The notes: a model not told the origin generated them from the sequence alone. A stretch of 42,706 bases of DNA from Shewanella schlegeliana (GCF_016765635.1 NZ_JAESVD010000018.1:1-42706); one strand, 5' to 3'; shown: positions 1 through 8,208, counted from the stretch's first letter. Numbers and translations are program-made.

Positions 1-116
1 TCACCCGTCCGCCGCTCGTCACCTCAGGAGCAAGCTCCCTTGTGTTACCGCTCGACTTGCATGTGTTAGGCCTGCCGCCAGCGTTCAATCTGAGCCATGA
101 TCAAACTCTTCAATTA
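1..116 (-). rRNA. rrs: 16S rRNA gene, 5' end (partial)
   Basis: Read on the minus strand, this begins with the universal 16S 5' end (GAAGAGTTTGATCATGGCTC) and continues through the AACGCTGGCGGCAGGCCTAA block into the V1 hairpin and GACGAGCGGCGGACGGGTGA. The V1 loop (AAGGGAGCTTGCTCCT) is the type usual in Shewanella. Only about 115 nt lie in the window; the gene continues past position 1. The mature 5' end is placed by analogy with E. coli and could be a few bases off. Confidence 0.97.
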
Positions 117-277
117 AAGTTTTTTTGCTTCACCTCGAAAGGGTCAGCGGCTCAACGAATTCTGTATTACATATTGCTATGAACACTCATTCATTAAGTA
201 AATTTTTGATTGCCTCGTGAGAGACAATTTCGAATAACTTAATCTCTGTGAGTGTCCACACAGATTTGCTTGTCATA

Positions 278-290
278 TTGTTAAAGAGCG
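278..290 (-). promoter_or_regulatory. boxA antitermination site in rrn leader
   Basis: On the minus strand it reads CGCTCTTTAACAA, matching the rrn boxA consensus (TGCTCTTTAACAA) at 12 of 13 positions. It lies downstream of P2. In E. coli, boxA RNA recruits NusB/NusE(S10) and the rrn antitermination complex, which prevents Rho termination in untranslated rRNA. NusG and S10, both partners in that complex, are encoded in this window. Confidence 0.9.
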
Positions 291-340
291 TTGCCTGCTT
301 GGCGTTCTTAGCGAACCGTTCCAAGTGGCTAGGGCTGCGT

Positions 341-368
341 ATTCTACACTTCCCGTTGTTGGCGTCAA
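341..368 (-). promoter_or_regulatory. rrn P2 promoter
   Basis: Minus strand: -35 TTGACG (363-368), 16-bp spacer, -10 TAGAAT (341-346), then a GC-containing discriminator. The AACGGGAAGTG spacer segment resembles that of E. coli rrn P2. An A/T-rich stretch just upstream (about 369-390) may act as an UP element. Confidence 0.8.
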
Positions 369-544
369 GCGTTTATTTTAAGAAGTTTTTCAAGCGTTGA
401 TTTCTTAATCAGAAGTCGTCACCGAAGGCCCTTAAACCGCTTGTCACCAGATTCAAATCTCTTTCGATTTTCGAATCTCTAACACCGCTGCAAGTCCCTT
501 TCTACCTAGGTAGTTGGCCTGCTGTGCCGTGTCAGTGGATGCGC

Positions 545-572
545 ATTATAGGGAGTTTCGAGATGAGCGCAA
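545..572 (-). promoter_or_regulatory. rrn P1 promoter (stringent type)
   Basis: Minus strand: -35 TTGCGC (567-572), 16-bp spacer ending ACTCCC, -10 TATAAT (545-550), then GCGCATCCACTGACACGG. This is nearly the E. coli rrn P1 core, including the GCGC discriminator linked to ppGpp/DksA control and the suboptimal 16-bp spacer. The A/T-rich block at 573-600 is a good UP-element candidate. The inferred start is the A at about 536. Confidence 0.9.
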
Positions 573-634
573 GGGGCTTTTGCAATAAAATTAGCTTTTA
601 CGAATCAAGCGCGTAGTTATCAGACGATACGTAC

Positions 635-659
635 AAAAAAGGGGCTAAAAGCCCCTTTT
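635..659 (-). terminator. Intrinsic terminator of the ccmFGH-thioredoxin operon
   Basis: Minus-strand stem GGGGC/GCCCC extended by A-T pairs, with a short loop and a T-run into 635. It lies 24 bp past the stop of the last gene (683) and only about 60 bp upstream of the rrn P1 -35, so it insulates rrn from the ccm operon transcribed in the same direction. Confidence 0.88.
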
Positions 660-682
660 CATCATTATTAATGCTATTAAAT

Positions 683-1279
683 CTAGTCAGCGCTCTTTGT
701 GACTTGATTTAATGACTGAGGTTCAGCAAGAAACCCCTTAATAAGTGTCACCGCTTTATCATCGTCCCAATCAACAAAGGTACGAACGAAAGCGATTAGC
801 TCACCTTCCCTATTAAGGATAAAGGTCGCTGGGATTGTATCTAAAGGAAACACATGACCCAGTTTCTGCTCTTTATCATAATAGGTATTGAAGTCTTCCA
901 TACCTAATGACTTTAAGAATGGCTCTACTTGCTTATTACCTTCTAGATCGATAGAAACAGGTAGCACTTCAAAGTCATCCGATCCGATCTTAGCAGAGAA
1001 GCGACTAATAGCCGGTAATTCTCTTACACATGGAGGACACCAAGTTGCCCACATGTTAACCATGATGACTTTACCTTTATACTGGCTAAAGTCGACAGCC
1101 TCACCTTTACTATCTTTAAAGGGTACAGCTTCAATCGGAAAAGGCTTTGGCAAAACACTAATAAGATCGACACTTGACTGAACCTGTTGTTCAGCTTGCT
1201 TTTCCATTCCCGGATAAGCCTGCGCCCCAGCAGCAACCAACATAGTTGCTGCAACTAGACCCACTATGGTCGATCTCAT
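683..1279 (-). CDS. TlpA-like periplasmic thioredoxin-family protein at end of ccmFGH operon
   Basis: A 198-residue protein with an apparent signal sequence (residues 1-21, ending AGAQA) followed by a TlpA/ResA-type thioredoxin fold. The active site is WATWCPPC (Cys81, Cys84) and the cis-proline loop is DTIPATF (Pro150). By family it should be a periplasmic thiol-disulfide reductase. Its start overlaps the ccmH stop by 4 bp, implying coupling and a role in cytochrome c or related cysteine reduction. It is distinct from CcmG upstream: the cis-Pro loop lacks the GVYGAPE signature and the N-terminus looks cleavable rather than an anchor. The exact substrate cannot be told from sequence. Confidence 0.88.
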   Translation of the reverse strand: MRSTIVGLVAATMLVAAGAQAYPGMEKQAEQQVQSSVDLISVLPKPFPIEAVPFKDSKGEAVDFSQYKGKVIMVNMWATWCPPCVRELPAISRFSAKIGSDDFEVLPVSIDLEGNKQVEPFLKSLGMEDFNTYYDKEQKLGHVFPLDTIPATFILNREGELIAFVRTFVDWDDDKAVTLIKGFLAEPQSLNQVTKSAD

Positions 1280-1758
1280 TTAGCGTCTCGCTTTAATAGA
1301 CGATCTAACTCTTGCTGTTCTTCACTCGATAGCTCTTGATTGTTCGCATCAGCTATACGCTGCTTGCGTATAAAGAAGAAACCGATCACGCCACCAAATA
1401 ATAGAAGGGCAATAGGACCTAGCCAAAGAACGTAAGTTTTAGCTTCCATTCTCGGCTTATATAATACGAACTCACCGTAACGACTCGTCATAAACTCAAC
1501 GATTTCGTCATCGCCCTTACCTTCATCAACCATCTGGTAGACTTCTAAACGTAAATCTTGAGCTACCGGAGAGTTAGAGTCGATTAGGTTCTGGTTTTGA
1601 CACTGAGGACAACGTAATGAGTGAGCAAGGCTTAGTGCGCGCTTTTGGTTGTCAACAGACTTAAATTCATAAGTGTCTACAGGTGTAGCATTAACGATAG
1701 ATGCCATGCTTAGTAGAAGCACTAGAGCCGAAAAGCCCTTCATTAATGATTTAATCAC
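1276..1758 (-). CDS. ccmH: Cytochrome c maturation protein CcmH
   Basis: 160 residues: N-terminal signal/anchor (about 5-24), the CcmH redox motif LRCPQC (Cys50, Cys53), an acidic helical segment, and a C-terminal membrane helix (about 109-130) followed by RKQR. CcmH reduces or holds the apocytochrome CXXCH cysteines for the CcmF/H/I heme ligation complex. This is the short single-domain form; the TPR part fused to CcmH in E. coli is here a separate divergent gene, ccmI. The start is GTG (1758), overlapping the ccmG stop; an AAGGA element 9 nt upstream supports it, whereas the ATG at 1743 has no Shine-Dalgarno. Confidence 0.95.
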   Translation of the reverse strand: MIKSLMKGFSALVLLLSMASIVNATPVDTYEFKSVDNQKRALSLAHSLRCPQCQNQNLIDSNSPVAQDLRLEVYQMVDEGKGDDEIVEFMTSRYGEFVLYKPRMEAKTYVLWLGPIALLLFGGVIGFFFIRKQRIADANNQELSSEEQQELDRLLKRDAK

Positions 1759-2309
1759 GATGCACCATCCTTCGCCGCTTCAGCTTGTAGCTGTTGAACC
1801 ATAGGGTAAAGTGTTTCTTTCCATACGCGAGAATCAATTGGTCCTGCATAACGGTAACGAATAATACCTTTATGATCGATCAAGAAACTTTCCGGCGCAC
1901 CGTATACACCAAGGTCTAAACCTAGGCGACCGTCATGGTCATAGATATTGATCGCATACGGGTTACCCTCACGGCTCAACTCACGAATAGCAAGAGGGCG
2001 ATCATCTCGGTAGTTGATACCGTAGATAGGTAAAATATTTTTACGCGCTAAGGTCATCAAGAAAGGATGTTCATACTTACATGATGGGCACCAAGTGGCC
2101 CATACGTTAAGTAAACCTACCTTGCCTTTTAGCGTTTCATTCGTCACGGTTTCCCCTGACTTTTCCAAAACCTCTAACTGGAAAGCCGGGATCGGCTTTC
2201 CTTCTAGAGCAGAGTCGAGTTGCTGTGGGTTAAGGAAGAGTCCCTTATAAAGGAACACTCCCATACCTAAAACTACGACGAGTGGAATAAATAATACTAA
2301 CTTTTTCAT
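1755..2309 (-). CDS. ccmG: Thiol:disulfide interchange protein CcmG (DsbE)
   Basis: 184 residues: uncleaved N-terminal membrane anchor (about 4-22), then a periplasmic thioredoxin-like domain with WATWCPSC (Cys74, Cys77) and the CcmG signature GVYGAPESFLID containing the cis-proline (Pro139). It passes electrons from the DsbD/CcdA system to CcmH or apocytochrome c. It is the second gene of the ccmF-G-H-thioredoxin operon, 16 bp after ccmF and overlapping ccmH by 4 bp. The length is typical of the family. Confidence 0.96.
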   Translation of the reverse strand: MKKLVLFIPLVVVLGMGVFLYKGLFLNPQQLDSALEGKPIPAFQLEVLEKSGETVTNETLKGKVGLLNVWATWCPSCKYEHPFLMTLARKNILPIYGINYRDDRPLAIRELSREGNPYAINIYDHDGRLGLDLGVYGAPESFLIDHKGIIRYRYAGPIDSRVWKETLYPMVQQLQAEAAKDGAS

Positions 2310-2325
2310 ATTTACTCTGTTCCAA

Positions 2326-4305
2326 TTAAGCCGTTGCTAACTTGTCCGCTTCTTTCGCTGCAGTCTTTTCAGCACTTTTAGCTTTTACGCGATAGCGCTT
2401 ATCTGATGCGGCGAAGAAACCACCGACCATCATAAAGATAGAGCCAAACCAGATCCAGCGAACATAAGGCTTGTAGTTGATACGCACTGCGTATTCTGTA
2501 CGACTAATTGGGTCACCCATTGTCACGTAAAGATCTCGGAATAGACCCCAATCAATACCAGCCTCTGTCATGTCCATAGTACGAACATTATATTGACGAC
2601 GATCAGGTCTTAGTAGAGTAACGTAATCATCACCCTCATAGACTTCGATTTGACCTTGTTGAGCCGTGTAGTTAGGACCAACAACGTTCTTGGTTTCCAC
2701 ATAGTTAAAGGTGTAACCCGCTAGCTCATGAGAGATACCTGGGCCCATACGAACACTCTTCTCTAACGAGTAGTTAGATACCATAGTGGCACCAACAACT
2801 GATACGGCAATACCAAGGTGAGCGATAATCATACCCAACTGGCTGCGTCCAAGACGGGTTAAATCAATAGAGCCATCTTTAGTCTTAACGATGTTGTATG
2901 CAGCACGGAATGTCATCAAAGCGACCCATACTGCCATACCAATACCGAATACAACCCAAATGTTAAATTGACCATCGGCTAGGAAAGGCGCAGCTAAACC
3001 AGCTACCGCAGCAATCACTGCAGGAACGATTAGCTGACGCTTCATTTCACCTGCTTTAGACTTTTTCCAGCGAATAACCGGGCCTACGCCCATAAAGCCA
3101 AATAGAACTAGAACGATTGGAACAAATACTGCGTTGAAGTATGGAGGTCCTACAGAGATCTTACCCATGCCTAATGCGTCGATTAGTAGTGGATATAGTG
3201 TACCTAGTAATACCGTACCGCATGCAACCGTTAGAAGTAGGTTACATATCAGCATCATGGTTTCTTTAGATTTCAATTCGAAACGTGCAGGGCTGCGCAT
3301 CTCACTTGCTCTGAAAGCAAATAGTGTGAGTGAACCACCAACGGCTAAACCAAGTAGCAATAGGATGAACATACCTCGACTTGGATCCGCTGCGAACGAG
3401 TGAACTGAAGTTAACACGCCAGAACGAACAATAAAGGTACCAAGTAAGCTTAATGAGAAGGCAAAGATTGAAAGTAGAACGGTCCAGTTACGGAATGCGC
3501 CACGCTTCTCCGTTACGATCACAGAGTGGAGTAAAGCTGTACCAATCAACCAAGGCATGAAAGAAGCGTTCTCTACTGGATCCCAGAACCACCAACCACC
3601 CCAACCGAGTTCGTAGTATGCCCACCAAGAACCAAGTGAGATACCACCAGTAAGGAATACCCAAGCCGCTAGTGTCCAAGGACGGCTCCAACGAGCCCAA
3701 GCAGAGTCAAGACGACCGCTCATTAGTGCTGCAATAGCAAAAGCGAAGCTTACCGCAAAACCTACATAACCAAGGTAAAGCATTGGTGGGTGGAAAATCA
3801 AACCAACGTCTTGCAACATTGGGTTAAGATCGCGCCCTTCCATCGGAATTGGAAATAAACGTGCAAATGGGCTTGATGTTAGCAACATAAACAGCGTAAA
3901 GCCGATAAGGATCATCGCCAGTATTGACAGTACTCGAGCAGTAAAGACTTCTTCTAAACCTTTACTAAACAGTGCTACAGCAGCAGCCCAAGCCGCTAAT
4001 GAGAATACCCAGAATAATAATGAACCTTCATGACCCCCCCACACGGCAGCAATCTTGAAGAAGATTGGCAGTTCTGAGTTGGAGTGATGTGCTACATAAG
4101 CAACAGAGAAGTCATCGACAGCAAAGCTATAGCCAAGAGCGACAACAGAGAAGAGAATAAAGAAGAACATTCCGTAACTTAGTGGCCACGCATAGCGCAC
4201 TAGGTATTGGTCTTTACGTGCTACACCTACTAAAGGAACGATGGCTAACAGCATGGCGAATGCCAAGCCGATAATCAGCGAAAAGTGTCCTAATTCTGGG
4301 ATCAT
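2326..4305 (-). CDS. ccmF: Heme lyase subunit CcmF
   Basis: A 659-residue polytopic inner-membrane protein, first gene of the leftward ccm unit. It carries the tryptophan-rich WWD heme-handling motif (about 226-250) and four histidines in the family's key positions: His172 (in FHPPMLYLGYVG), His260, His302 (VHSFAADPSRG) and His496 (AHLGIA). These correspond to the periplasmic WWD-domain pair and the transmembrane heme b pair known in E. coli CcmF. Together with CcmH and CcmI it takes heme from holo-CcmE and ligates it to CXXCH motifs. Length is close to E. coli (about 647). No sign of disruption. Confidence 0.97.
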   Translation of the reverse strand: MIPELGHFSLIIGLAFAMLLAIVPLVGVARKDQYLVRYAWPLSYGMFFFILFSVVALGYSFAVDDFSVAYVAHHSNSELPIFFKIAAVWGGHEGSLLFWVFSLAAWAAAVALFSKGLEEVFTARVLSILAMILIGFTLFMLLTSSPFARLFPIPMEGRDLNPMLQDVGLIFHPPMLYLGYVGFAVSFAFAIAALMSGRLDSAWARWSRPWTLAAWVFLTGGISLGSWWAYYELGWGGWWFWDPVENASFMPWLIGTALLHSVIVTEKRGAFRNWTVLLSIFAFSLSLLGTFIVRSGVLTSVHSFAADPSRGMFILLLLGLAVGGSLTLFAFRASEMRSPARFELKSKETMMLICNLLLTVACGTVLLGTLYPLLIDALGMGKISVGPPYFNAVFVPIVLVLFGFMGVGPVIRWKKSKAGEMKRQLIVPAVIAAVAGLAAPFLADGQFNIWVVFGIGMAVWVALMTFRAAYNIVKTKDGSIDLTRLGRSQLGMIIAHLGIAVSVVGATMVSNYSLEKSVRMGPGISHELAGYTFNYVETKNVVGPNYTAQQGQIEVYEGDDYVTLLRPDRRQYNVRTMDMTEAGIDWGLFRDLYVTMGDPISRTEYAVRINYKPYVRWIWFGSIFMMVGGFFAASDKRYRVKAKSAEKTAAKEADKLATA

Positions 4306-4736
4306 GGGTTTTCCTCAGTCCTAAACCATGCTTGATTAAGCTTTCGCTGAATCATCGCATACGTGTTTACAATTAACACTATTAAAAGGTACAAATTTTA
4401 GCTCAGTTTAGTATTTGCTATTGTTAATGTCTGCCTATTTCGTACAAATATGGGTGACCTGTCTCATTCTTCCCCTATCTTATTAACAAACACACATAAA
4501 CAGTTGCATGTCACACTCCACCGTATACTGAGCGGATTCGGTCGAATGTTAAGGTCTGACAAACAAAGTTCCCCTAAGTTTCGAGAAATTTTACAAATAG
4601 AATCAATCTGTGAACAAGGACTCAACTTAGAGTATTTCAGGTTATATTACTGTTCAATGAATAATCTTTCCGTATAATCTTATCCCTAGTTCAGCGGTGA
4701 ATCCGCTTTTTCGCAAACTAAAGTGAAATAGACATA
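4306..4736. promoter_or_regulatory. Divergent ccmF-ccmI intergenic region
   Basis: 431 bp between divergent starts, A/T-rich, presumably holding promoters for both units. For ccmI, a TATAAT at 4673-4678 lies about 60 bp upstream of the start but lacks a convincing -35. I see no clear CRP or FNR palindrome. A plus-strand open frame at 4450-4677 has no Shine-Dalgarno and no recognisable content, so I do not call it a gene. Confidence 0.5.
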
Positions 4737-5990
4737 ATGACCACATTCTGGATTTTAATAGCCTCATTTTTGCTGGTTAGCCTAGTGCTGATTTGGTTCC
4801 CACACTTCCGTCAGCAGCGCATGCTGAGAACTGAAGACGCCAAAGTACGTGAGGGCACCAACCTTGAATTATTCAACGAGCGACTCGCGACTTTAGAAAA
4901 AGAACTTCAAGAAGATCTTCTTGATCAGCAAGAGTTCGATGCTCTAAAGAAAGAGCTTGAAATCAGCTTACTTCAGGATATGAAGCAAGGTGATGACGAG
5001 TCTTTAGTTAACAAACTAAAGCCAAAAAGCATCTTGTGGCCGTCAGTTATGTCTGTCGTTGTTATCGGTGTCTGTGGCTACATGTACTCAACTTTGGGTG
5101 CTTACAAGAACCTAGATCAACCAATGACGGCAAACGATCCACACCAAGGCATGACTAATGAGCAGATCATGTCTCAGCGTGTCGAGATGATGGAAGCACA
5201 AGCCAATGCCGAGCCTGAAAACAGCCAGCTATGGTTCAGCCTAGGCCACGCGTACATCTCAGCAAACCGTTATGACGATGCTATCAAAGCATTCGATAAG
5301 ACAATGGATCTTGTTGGTGTGCATGCGGAGTTACTAGGTCCTAAAGCAACTGCACTTTACTACCGTTCTAACCAGAAGATGACACCAACGGTTCAAGCAC
5401 TTGTTGACCAAGCATTAAGCTTAGATCCAGAAGATCCTTCTACACTATTGTTAGTGGGTATGGATTCGTTCTTCACAGCGGATTACAAAAAAGCAATTGA
5501 TGCATGGCAGTTAATTCTAGATAGCGACCGCACTGACGTTGACCGCGGTGCAATCATGAATGCTATCGACAGCGCAAAAATGAGAATGCAATCTGAAGGT
5601 ATGATGCCTAATGATGAAGCTCATAAGAGTGTAAAGTCTGATGCAACGGCTAAAACAGTGACAGTTGAAGTTTCTATCTCTCCAGAGTTACAAGCAAAAG
5701 TGGCGAGCACAGATATGCTATTTATCTTCGCTCGCTCAACAGAAGGTCCAAAAGTACCTCTTGCTGCAACTAAGATCTCTGCGGAGTCTTTACCTGCGAC
5801 AATTACCTTAGATGACAGTACAGGTATGGGTGGCAATACCAAGCTAAGCGATGCTAAAGCCGTTGAAATCATCGCGGTACTATCTAAGCATGGTAGCGTA
5901 AGAGCGCAAGCTGGTGACATTCAAGGTAAACTTGCGATGGTTAAAGTTGGCGACACAGGCCAGCTAGTGCTAGATACTCAAGTTCAGTAA
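4737..5990 (+). CDS. ccmI: Cytochrome c maturation protein CcmI
   Basis: 417 residues: N-terminal membrane helix (about 3-21), a charged coiled-coil-prone segment (about 35-85), a second membrane helix near 97-117, then a TPR domain beginning near SQLWFSLGHAYISANRYDDA and a C-terminal periplasmic domain. CcmI binds the C-termini of apocytochromes and delivers them to CcmF/CcmH. In E. coli this module is fused to CcmH; here it is separate and transcribed away from ccmFGH. It is apparently monocistronic, with a terminator directly after it. Confidence 0.93.
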   Translation: MTTFWILIASFLLVSLVLIWFPHFRQQRMLRTEDAKVREGTNLELFNERLATLEKELQEDLLDQQEFDALKKELEISLLQDMKQGDDESLVNKLKPKSILWPSVMSVVVIGVCGYMYSTLGAYKNLDQPMTANDPHQGMTNEQIMSQRVEMMEAQANAEPENSQLWFSLGHAYISANRYDDAIKAFDKTMDLVGVHAELLGPKATALYYRSNQKMTPTVQALVDQALSLDPEDPSTLLLVGMDSFFTADYKKAIDAWQLILDSDRTDVDRGAIMNAIDSAKMRMQSEGMMPNDEAHKSVKSDATAKTVTVEVSISPELQAKVASTDMLFIFARSTEGPKVPLAATKISAESLPATITLDDSTGMGGNTKLSDAKAVEIIAVLSKHGSVRAQAGDIQGKLAMVKVGDTGQLVLDTQVQ

Positions 5991-6006
5991 GACTGAGCTA
6001 TTGATG

Positions 6007-6034
6007 AAAAAGCCGGCTTTAGCCGGTTTTTTTA
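6007..6034 (+). terminator. Intrinsic terminator after ccmI
   Basis: Plus-strand stem GCCGGC/GCCGGT flanked by A- and T-runs, ending in TTTTTTT, about 17 bp past the ccmI stop. Confidence 0.88.
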
Positions 6035-6203
6035 TCTCTATTCACGAGCAATGAAGACTGTATTGCCGATAACCTTCAATATTTAACCCCACCAAGGGCT
6101 TGGCAATTAGAAACTTATTACTACCCTGCTCGCTGTAACCACTAACAGCATCCATTCAATAGCCTGCAAATATTGCTGAATAACCGTGGCTAGAAAATTT
6201 GAC

Positions 6204-6233
6204 ACAAAAAAACCGGCAGCAGCCGGTTTTTTG
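6204..6233 (-). terminator. Intrinsic terminator after scyA
   Basis: Stem AACCGGC/GCCGGTT with loop AGCA and A/T-runs on both sides, so it could work in both directions. It lies 15 bp past the scyA stop on the minus strand. It faces the ccmI terminator across about 170 bp in which I see no gene. Confidence 0.88.
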
Positions 6234-6247
6234 ATGCCAAGTTAATA

Positions 6248-6541
6248 TTACTTAGACATATATTCAATTGCTTTGGTGTAATCTTCATCAGAGCAATCTG
6301 TACACATACCACCTGGTGGCATTGCGTTTAGGCCAGACTTAACAGAAGACACTAGAGCAGGCATACCTTTAGCTAGGCGTGGTTCCCATGCAGCTGCGTC
6401 ATGTGACTTTGGCGCACCAGCAACACCCATGCTGTGACAAACTTGACATGCCTTGTCATATACAGCTTTACCATCTTGAGCAAGTGCGCTTGTAGACAGA
6501 GTCATAGCTGCCACTGCAGTCAGTGCTAATAATTTTTTCAT
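6248..6541 (-). CDS. scyA: Small monoheme cytochrome c5 (ScyA-type)
   Basis: 97 residues: signal peptide (1-21, ending SALA), a single heme site CQVCH (Cys32-His36), a likely axial Met74 in AMPPGG, and a Cys80-X2-Cys83 pair typical of cytochrome c5. ScyA is a periplasmic electron shuttle in Shewanella, known to feed electron acceptors such as diheme peroxidase and cbb3 oxidase. I start it at 6541, where TTAGGA precedes MKKLLALT by a normal distance; the longer frame from 6571 only adds a non-signal extension. It sits between ccmI and ccmA on the opposite strand with its own terminator. Confidence 0.93.
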   Translation of the reverse strand: MKKLLALTAVAAMTLSTSALAQDGKAVYDKACQVCHSMGVAGAPKSHDAAAWEPRLAKGMPALVSSVKSGLNAMPPGGMCTDCSDEDYTKAIEYMSK

Positions 6542-6861
6542 CTTATACGTTCCTAATGCAAATTCTAACAAAGCTCACGCTGCCCTCAAATAATTGGCAG
6601 ACTTATTCTAGCTCGGCTAGGTTACTACAAAGTTCAACAAATGGCATCTTTTTGTGATATTAATCGCGTCAATGCGGTTTTCACAAGACATAGTTCGCAA
6701 AAAGGTTAATATATTAGCAAATGTTTAAAAAGTTCATAGAAAATACACAATATTCGAACTACATCAAATTGCTGACACTTTGCGATAAGCAAGACTAAAC
6801 GCTTGAAAGCGTATGTGTTAGTATCTCTTGTGTTTTCATACAGCTTGATATAGAGGGCTCA
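6542..6861. promoter_or_regulatory. Divergent scyA-ccmA intergenic region
   Basis: 320 bp of A/T-rich sequence between divergent starts. Two possible sites: a TGTGA half-site near 6654 followed 6 bp later by TCGCG (a weak CRP-like match), and a perfect dyad ACGCTT-GA-AAGCGT at 6799-6812 about 50 bp upstream of ccmA. I could not place a confident -35/-10 pair for either gene. Confidence 0.45.
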
Positions 6862-7512
6862 GTGGTAGAACAATCAAAAGCAACAACACTGGTATCAGCT
6901 AATAACTTAACCTGCATCAGGGAAGAACGCATTTTATTTGACGAACTTAGCTTCGAAATTACCGAAGGTGAAATCGTCCAAATTGAAGGCCCGAACGGCG
7001 CAGGCAAAACAAGTCTTTTGCGGATTATCGCGGGTTTATCTCGTCCCTATGCAGGACACATCAGCTTCAAGGGTGAAGACATTAATCGTTGTCGTGACGA
7101 ATACAATGACGCGTTATTGTATCTTGGCCACCTTGCAGGTGTTAAAAGTGAGTTAACGGCAGAGGAAAATCTTAACTTCAATTTAAGGATCAGTGGGTAT
7201 GATGACTTCGATGCCCGTCAGATCCTATCGAAAGTAAATCTCTCAGGTTTCGAAGAAGCGCTAGCAGGACACTTGTCTGCAGGTCAGCATAGGCGTACTG
7301 CGCTTGCCCGGCTTTGGCATACAAATTGTAAAATCTGGCTTCTCGATGAGCCTTTTACTGCGATCGACAAAAAAGGCGTAGAAGAGCTTGAGCACCTATT
7401 TTTAGCCCATGCAAAGCGAGGTGGATGCGTAATATTAACCACACATCAGGATATGGGTGTGATTGGTGATGATATCTTACGTAAAATTCGTCTCGATTAT
7501 CGCTTCGTATAA
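6862..7512 (+). CDS. ccmA: Heme exporter ATP-binding protein CcmA
   Basis: 216-residue ABC ATPase with Walker A GPNGAGKT (43-50), signature LSAGQ (138-142), Walker B WLLDEP (159-164) and H-loop His195. With CcmB and CcmC it drives release of holo-CcmE from CcmC in the inner membrane. It starts at GTG (6862) behind GAGGG; no better ATG is nearby. It is the first gene of ccmABCDE, with only 9 bp to the ccmB ATG. Confidence 0.96.
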   Translation: MVEQSKATTLVSANNLTCIREERILFDELSFEITEGEIVQIEGPNGAGKTSLLRIIAGLSRPYAGHISFKGEDINRCRDEYNDALLYLGHLAGVKSELTAEENLNFNLRISGYDDFDARQILSKVNLSGFEEALAGHLSAGQHRRTALARLWHTNCKIWLLDEPFTAIDKKGVEELEHLFLAHAKRGGCVILTTHQDMGVIGDDILRKIRLDYRFV

Positions 7513-7521
7513 GGTTTGGCA

Positions 7522-8208
7522 ATGAAAAAAGGTATCAGTTATACCAAGGCTTTTAGCACGCTATTAAAGCGAGATCTGCAAATTGCTGTACGTCATCGCG
7601 GTGATATTTTTAATCCGCTGTTATTTTTTGTCCTGGTGGTGACTCTATTTCCACTTGGTATTGGCCCCGAGCCACAAGTGTTAACCCGTGTCGCACCTGG
7701 CATTATCTGGGTGGCGGCACTATTGGCATCCATGTTGTCTCTTGAACGCTTGTTTAAGGCCGACTATGCCGACGGTAGCCTTGAACAAATGTTGCTAAGC
7801 CCACAACCATTGCCTCTAATGGTTCTGGCTAAAGTGTTGGCACATTGGATTTTGACTGGCGTACCTTTAATTTTAGTGGCACCTTTATTAGCAGTGTTAT
7901 TACATTTAGATGGTAATAGTTACGGCGCATTAATGGCAACACTAGCGCTAGGTACTCCGGTACTGAGCCTATTAGGCGCGATTGGTGTAGCTTTGACAGT
8001 GGGATTACGTAAAGGAGGAGTATTGTTAAGCCTACTTATTCTGCCTTTATATATTCCAGTATTGATTTTCGCTACCAGTGCCATCGATGCTGCTGGTATG
8101 AATTTACCCTATGATGGTCAACTCGCTATTATTGGCGCTATGTTGGTCGGTTCATTAACATTAGCACCTTTTGCAATTGGTGCATCCTTACGAGTGAGTA
8201 CTAACTAA
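7522..8208 (+). CDS. ccmB: Heme exporter membrane protein CcmB
   Basis: 228 residues with about six membrane helices and the CcmB N-terminal stretch FSTLLKRDLQIAVRHRGD. It is the membrane partner of CcmA. I choose the ATG at 7522 over an in-frame TTG at 7516: the AAGG at 7511-7514, overlapping the ccmA stop, is correctly spaced only for the ATG. The end is 1 bp before ccmC. Confidence 0.94.
   Translation: MKKGISYTKAFSTLLKRDLQIAVRHRGDIFNPLLFFVLVVTLFPLGIGPEPQVLTRVAPGIIWVAALLASMLSLERLFKADYADGSLEQMLLSPQPLPLMVLAKVLAHWILTGVPLILVAPLLAVLLHLDGNSYGALMATLALGTPVLSLLGAIGVALTVGLRKGGVLLSLLILPLYIPVLIFATSAIDAAGMNLPYDGQLAIIGAMLVGSLTLAPFAIGASLRVSTN

Larger units (their letters stand above)
117..536 (-). promoter_or_regulatory. 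rrn operon leader region
   Basis: Transcribed spacer between the inferred P1 start (A at about 536) and the mature 16S 5' end. It contains P2, the boxA antitermination element and an AATCTGTGTGGACACT segment that is nearly the same as the E. coli rrn leader after boxA. A dyad near 455-485 (arms AGATTC/GAATCT with inner AAATC/GATTT) could form a hairpin between P1 and P2. The leader is about 420 nt, longer than in E. coli. Confidence 0.85.

Noticed and set aside
4450..4677. 75-codon plus-strand open frame in the ccmF-ccmI gap
   Set aside because: No Shine-Dalgarno, no recognisable motif, and it occupies the expected promoter region of two divergent genes.
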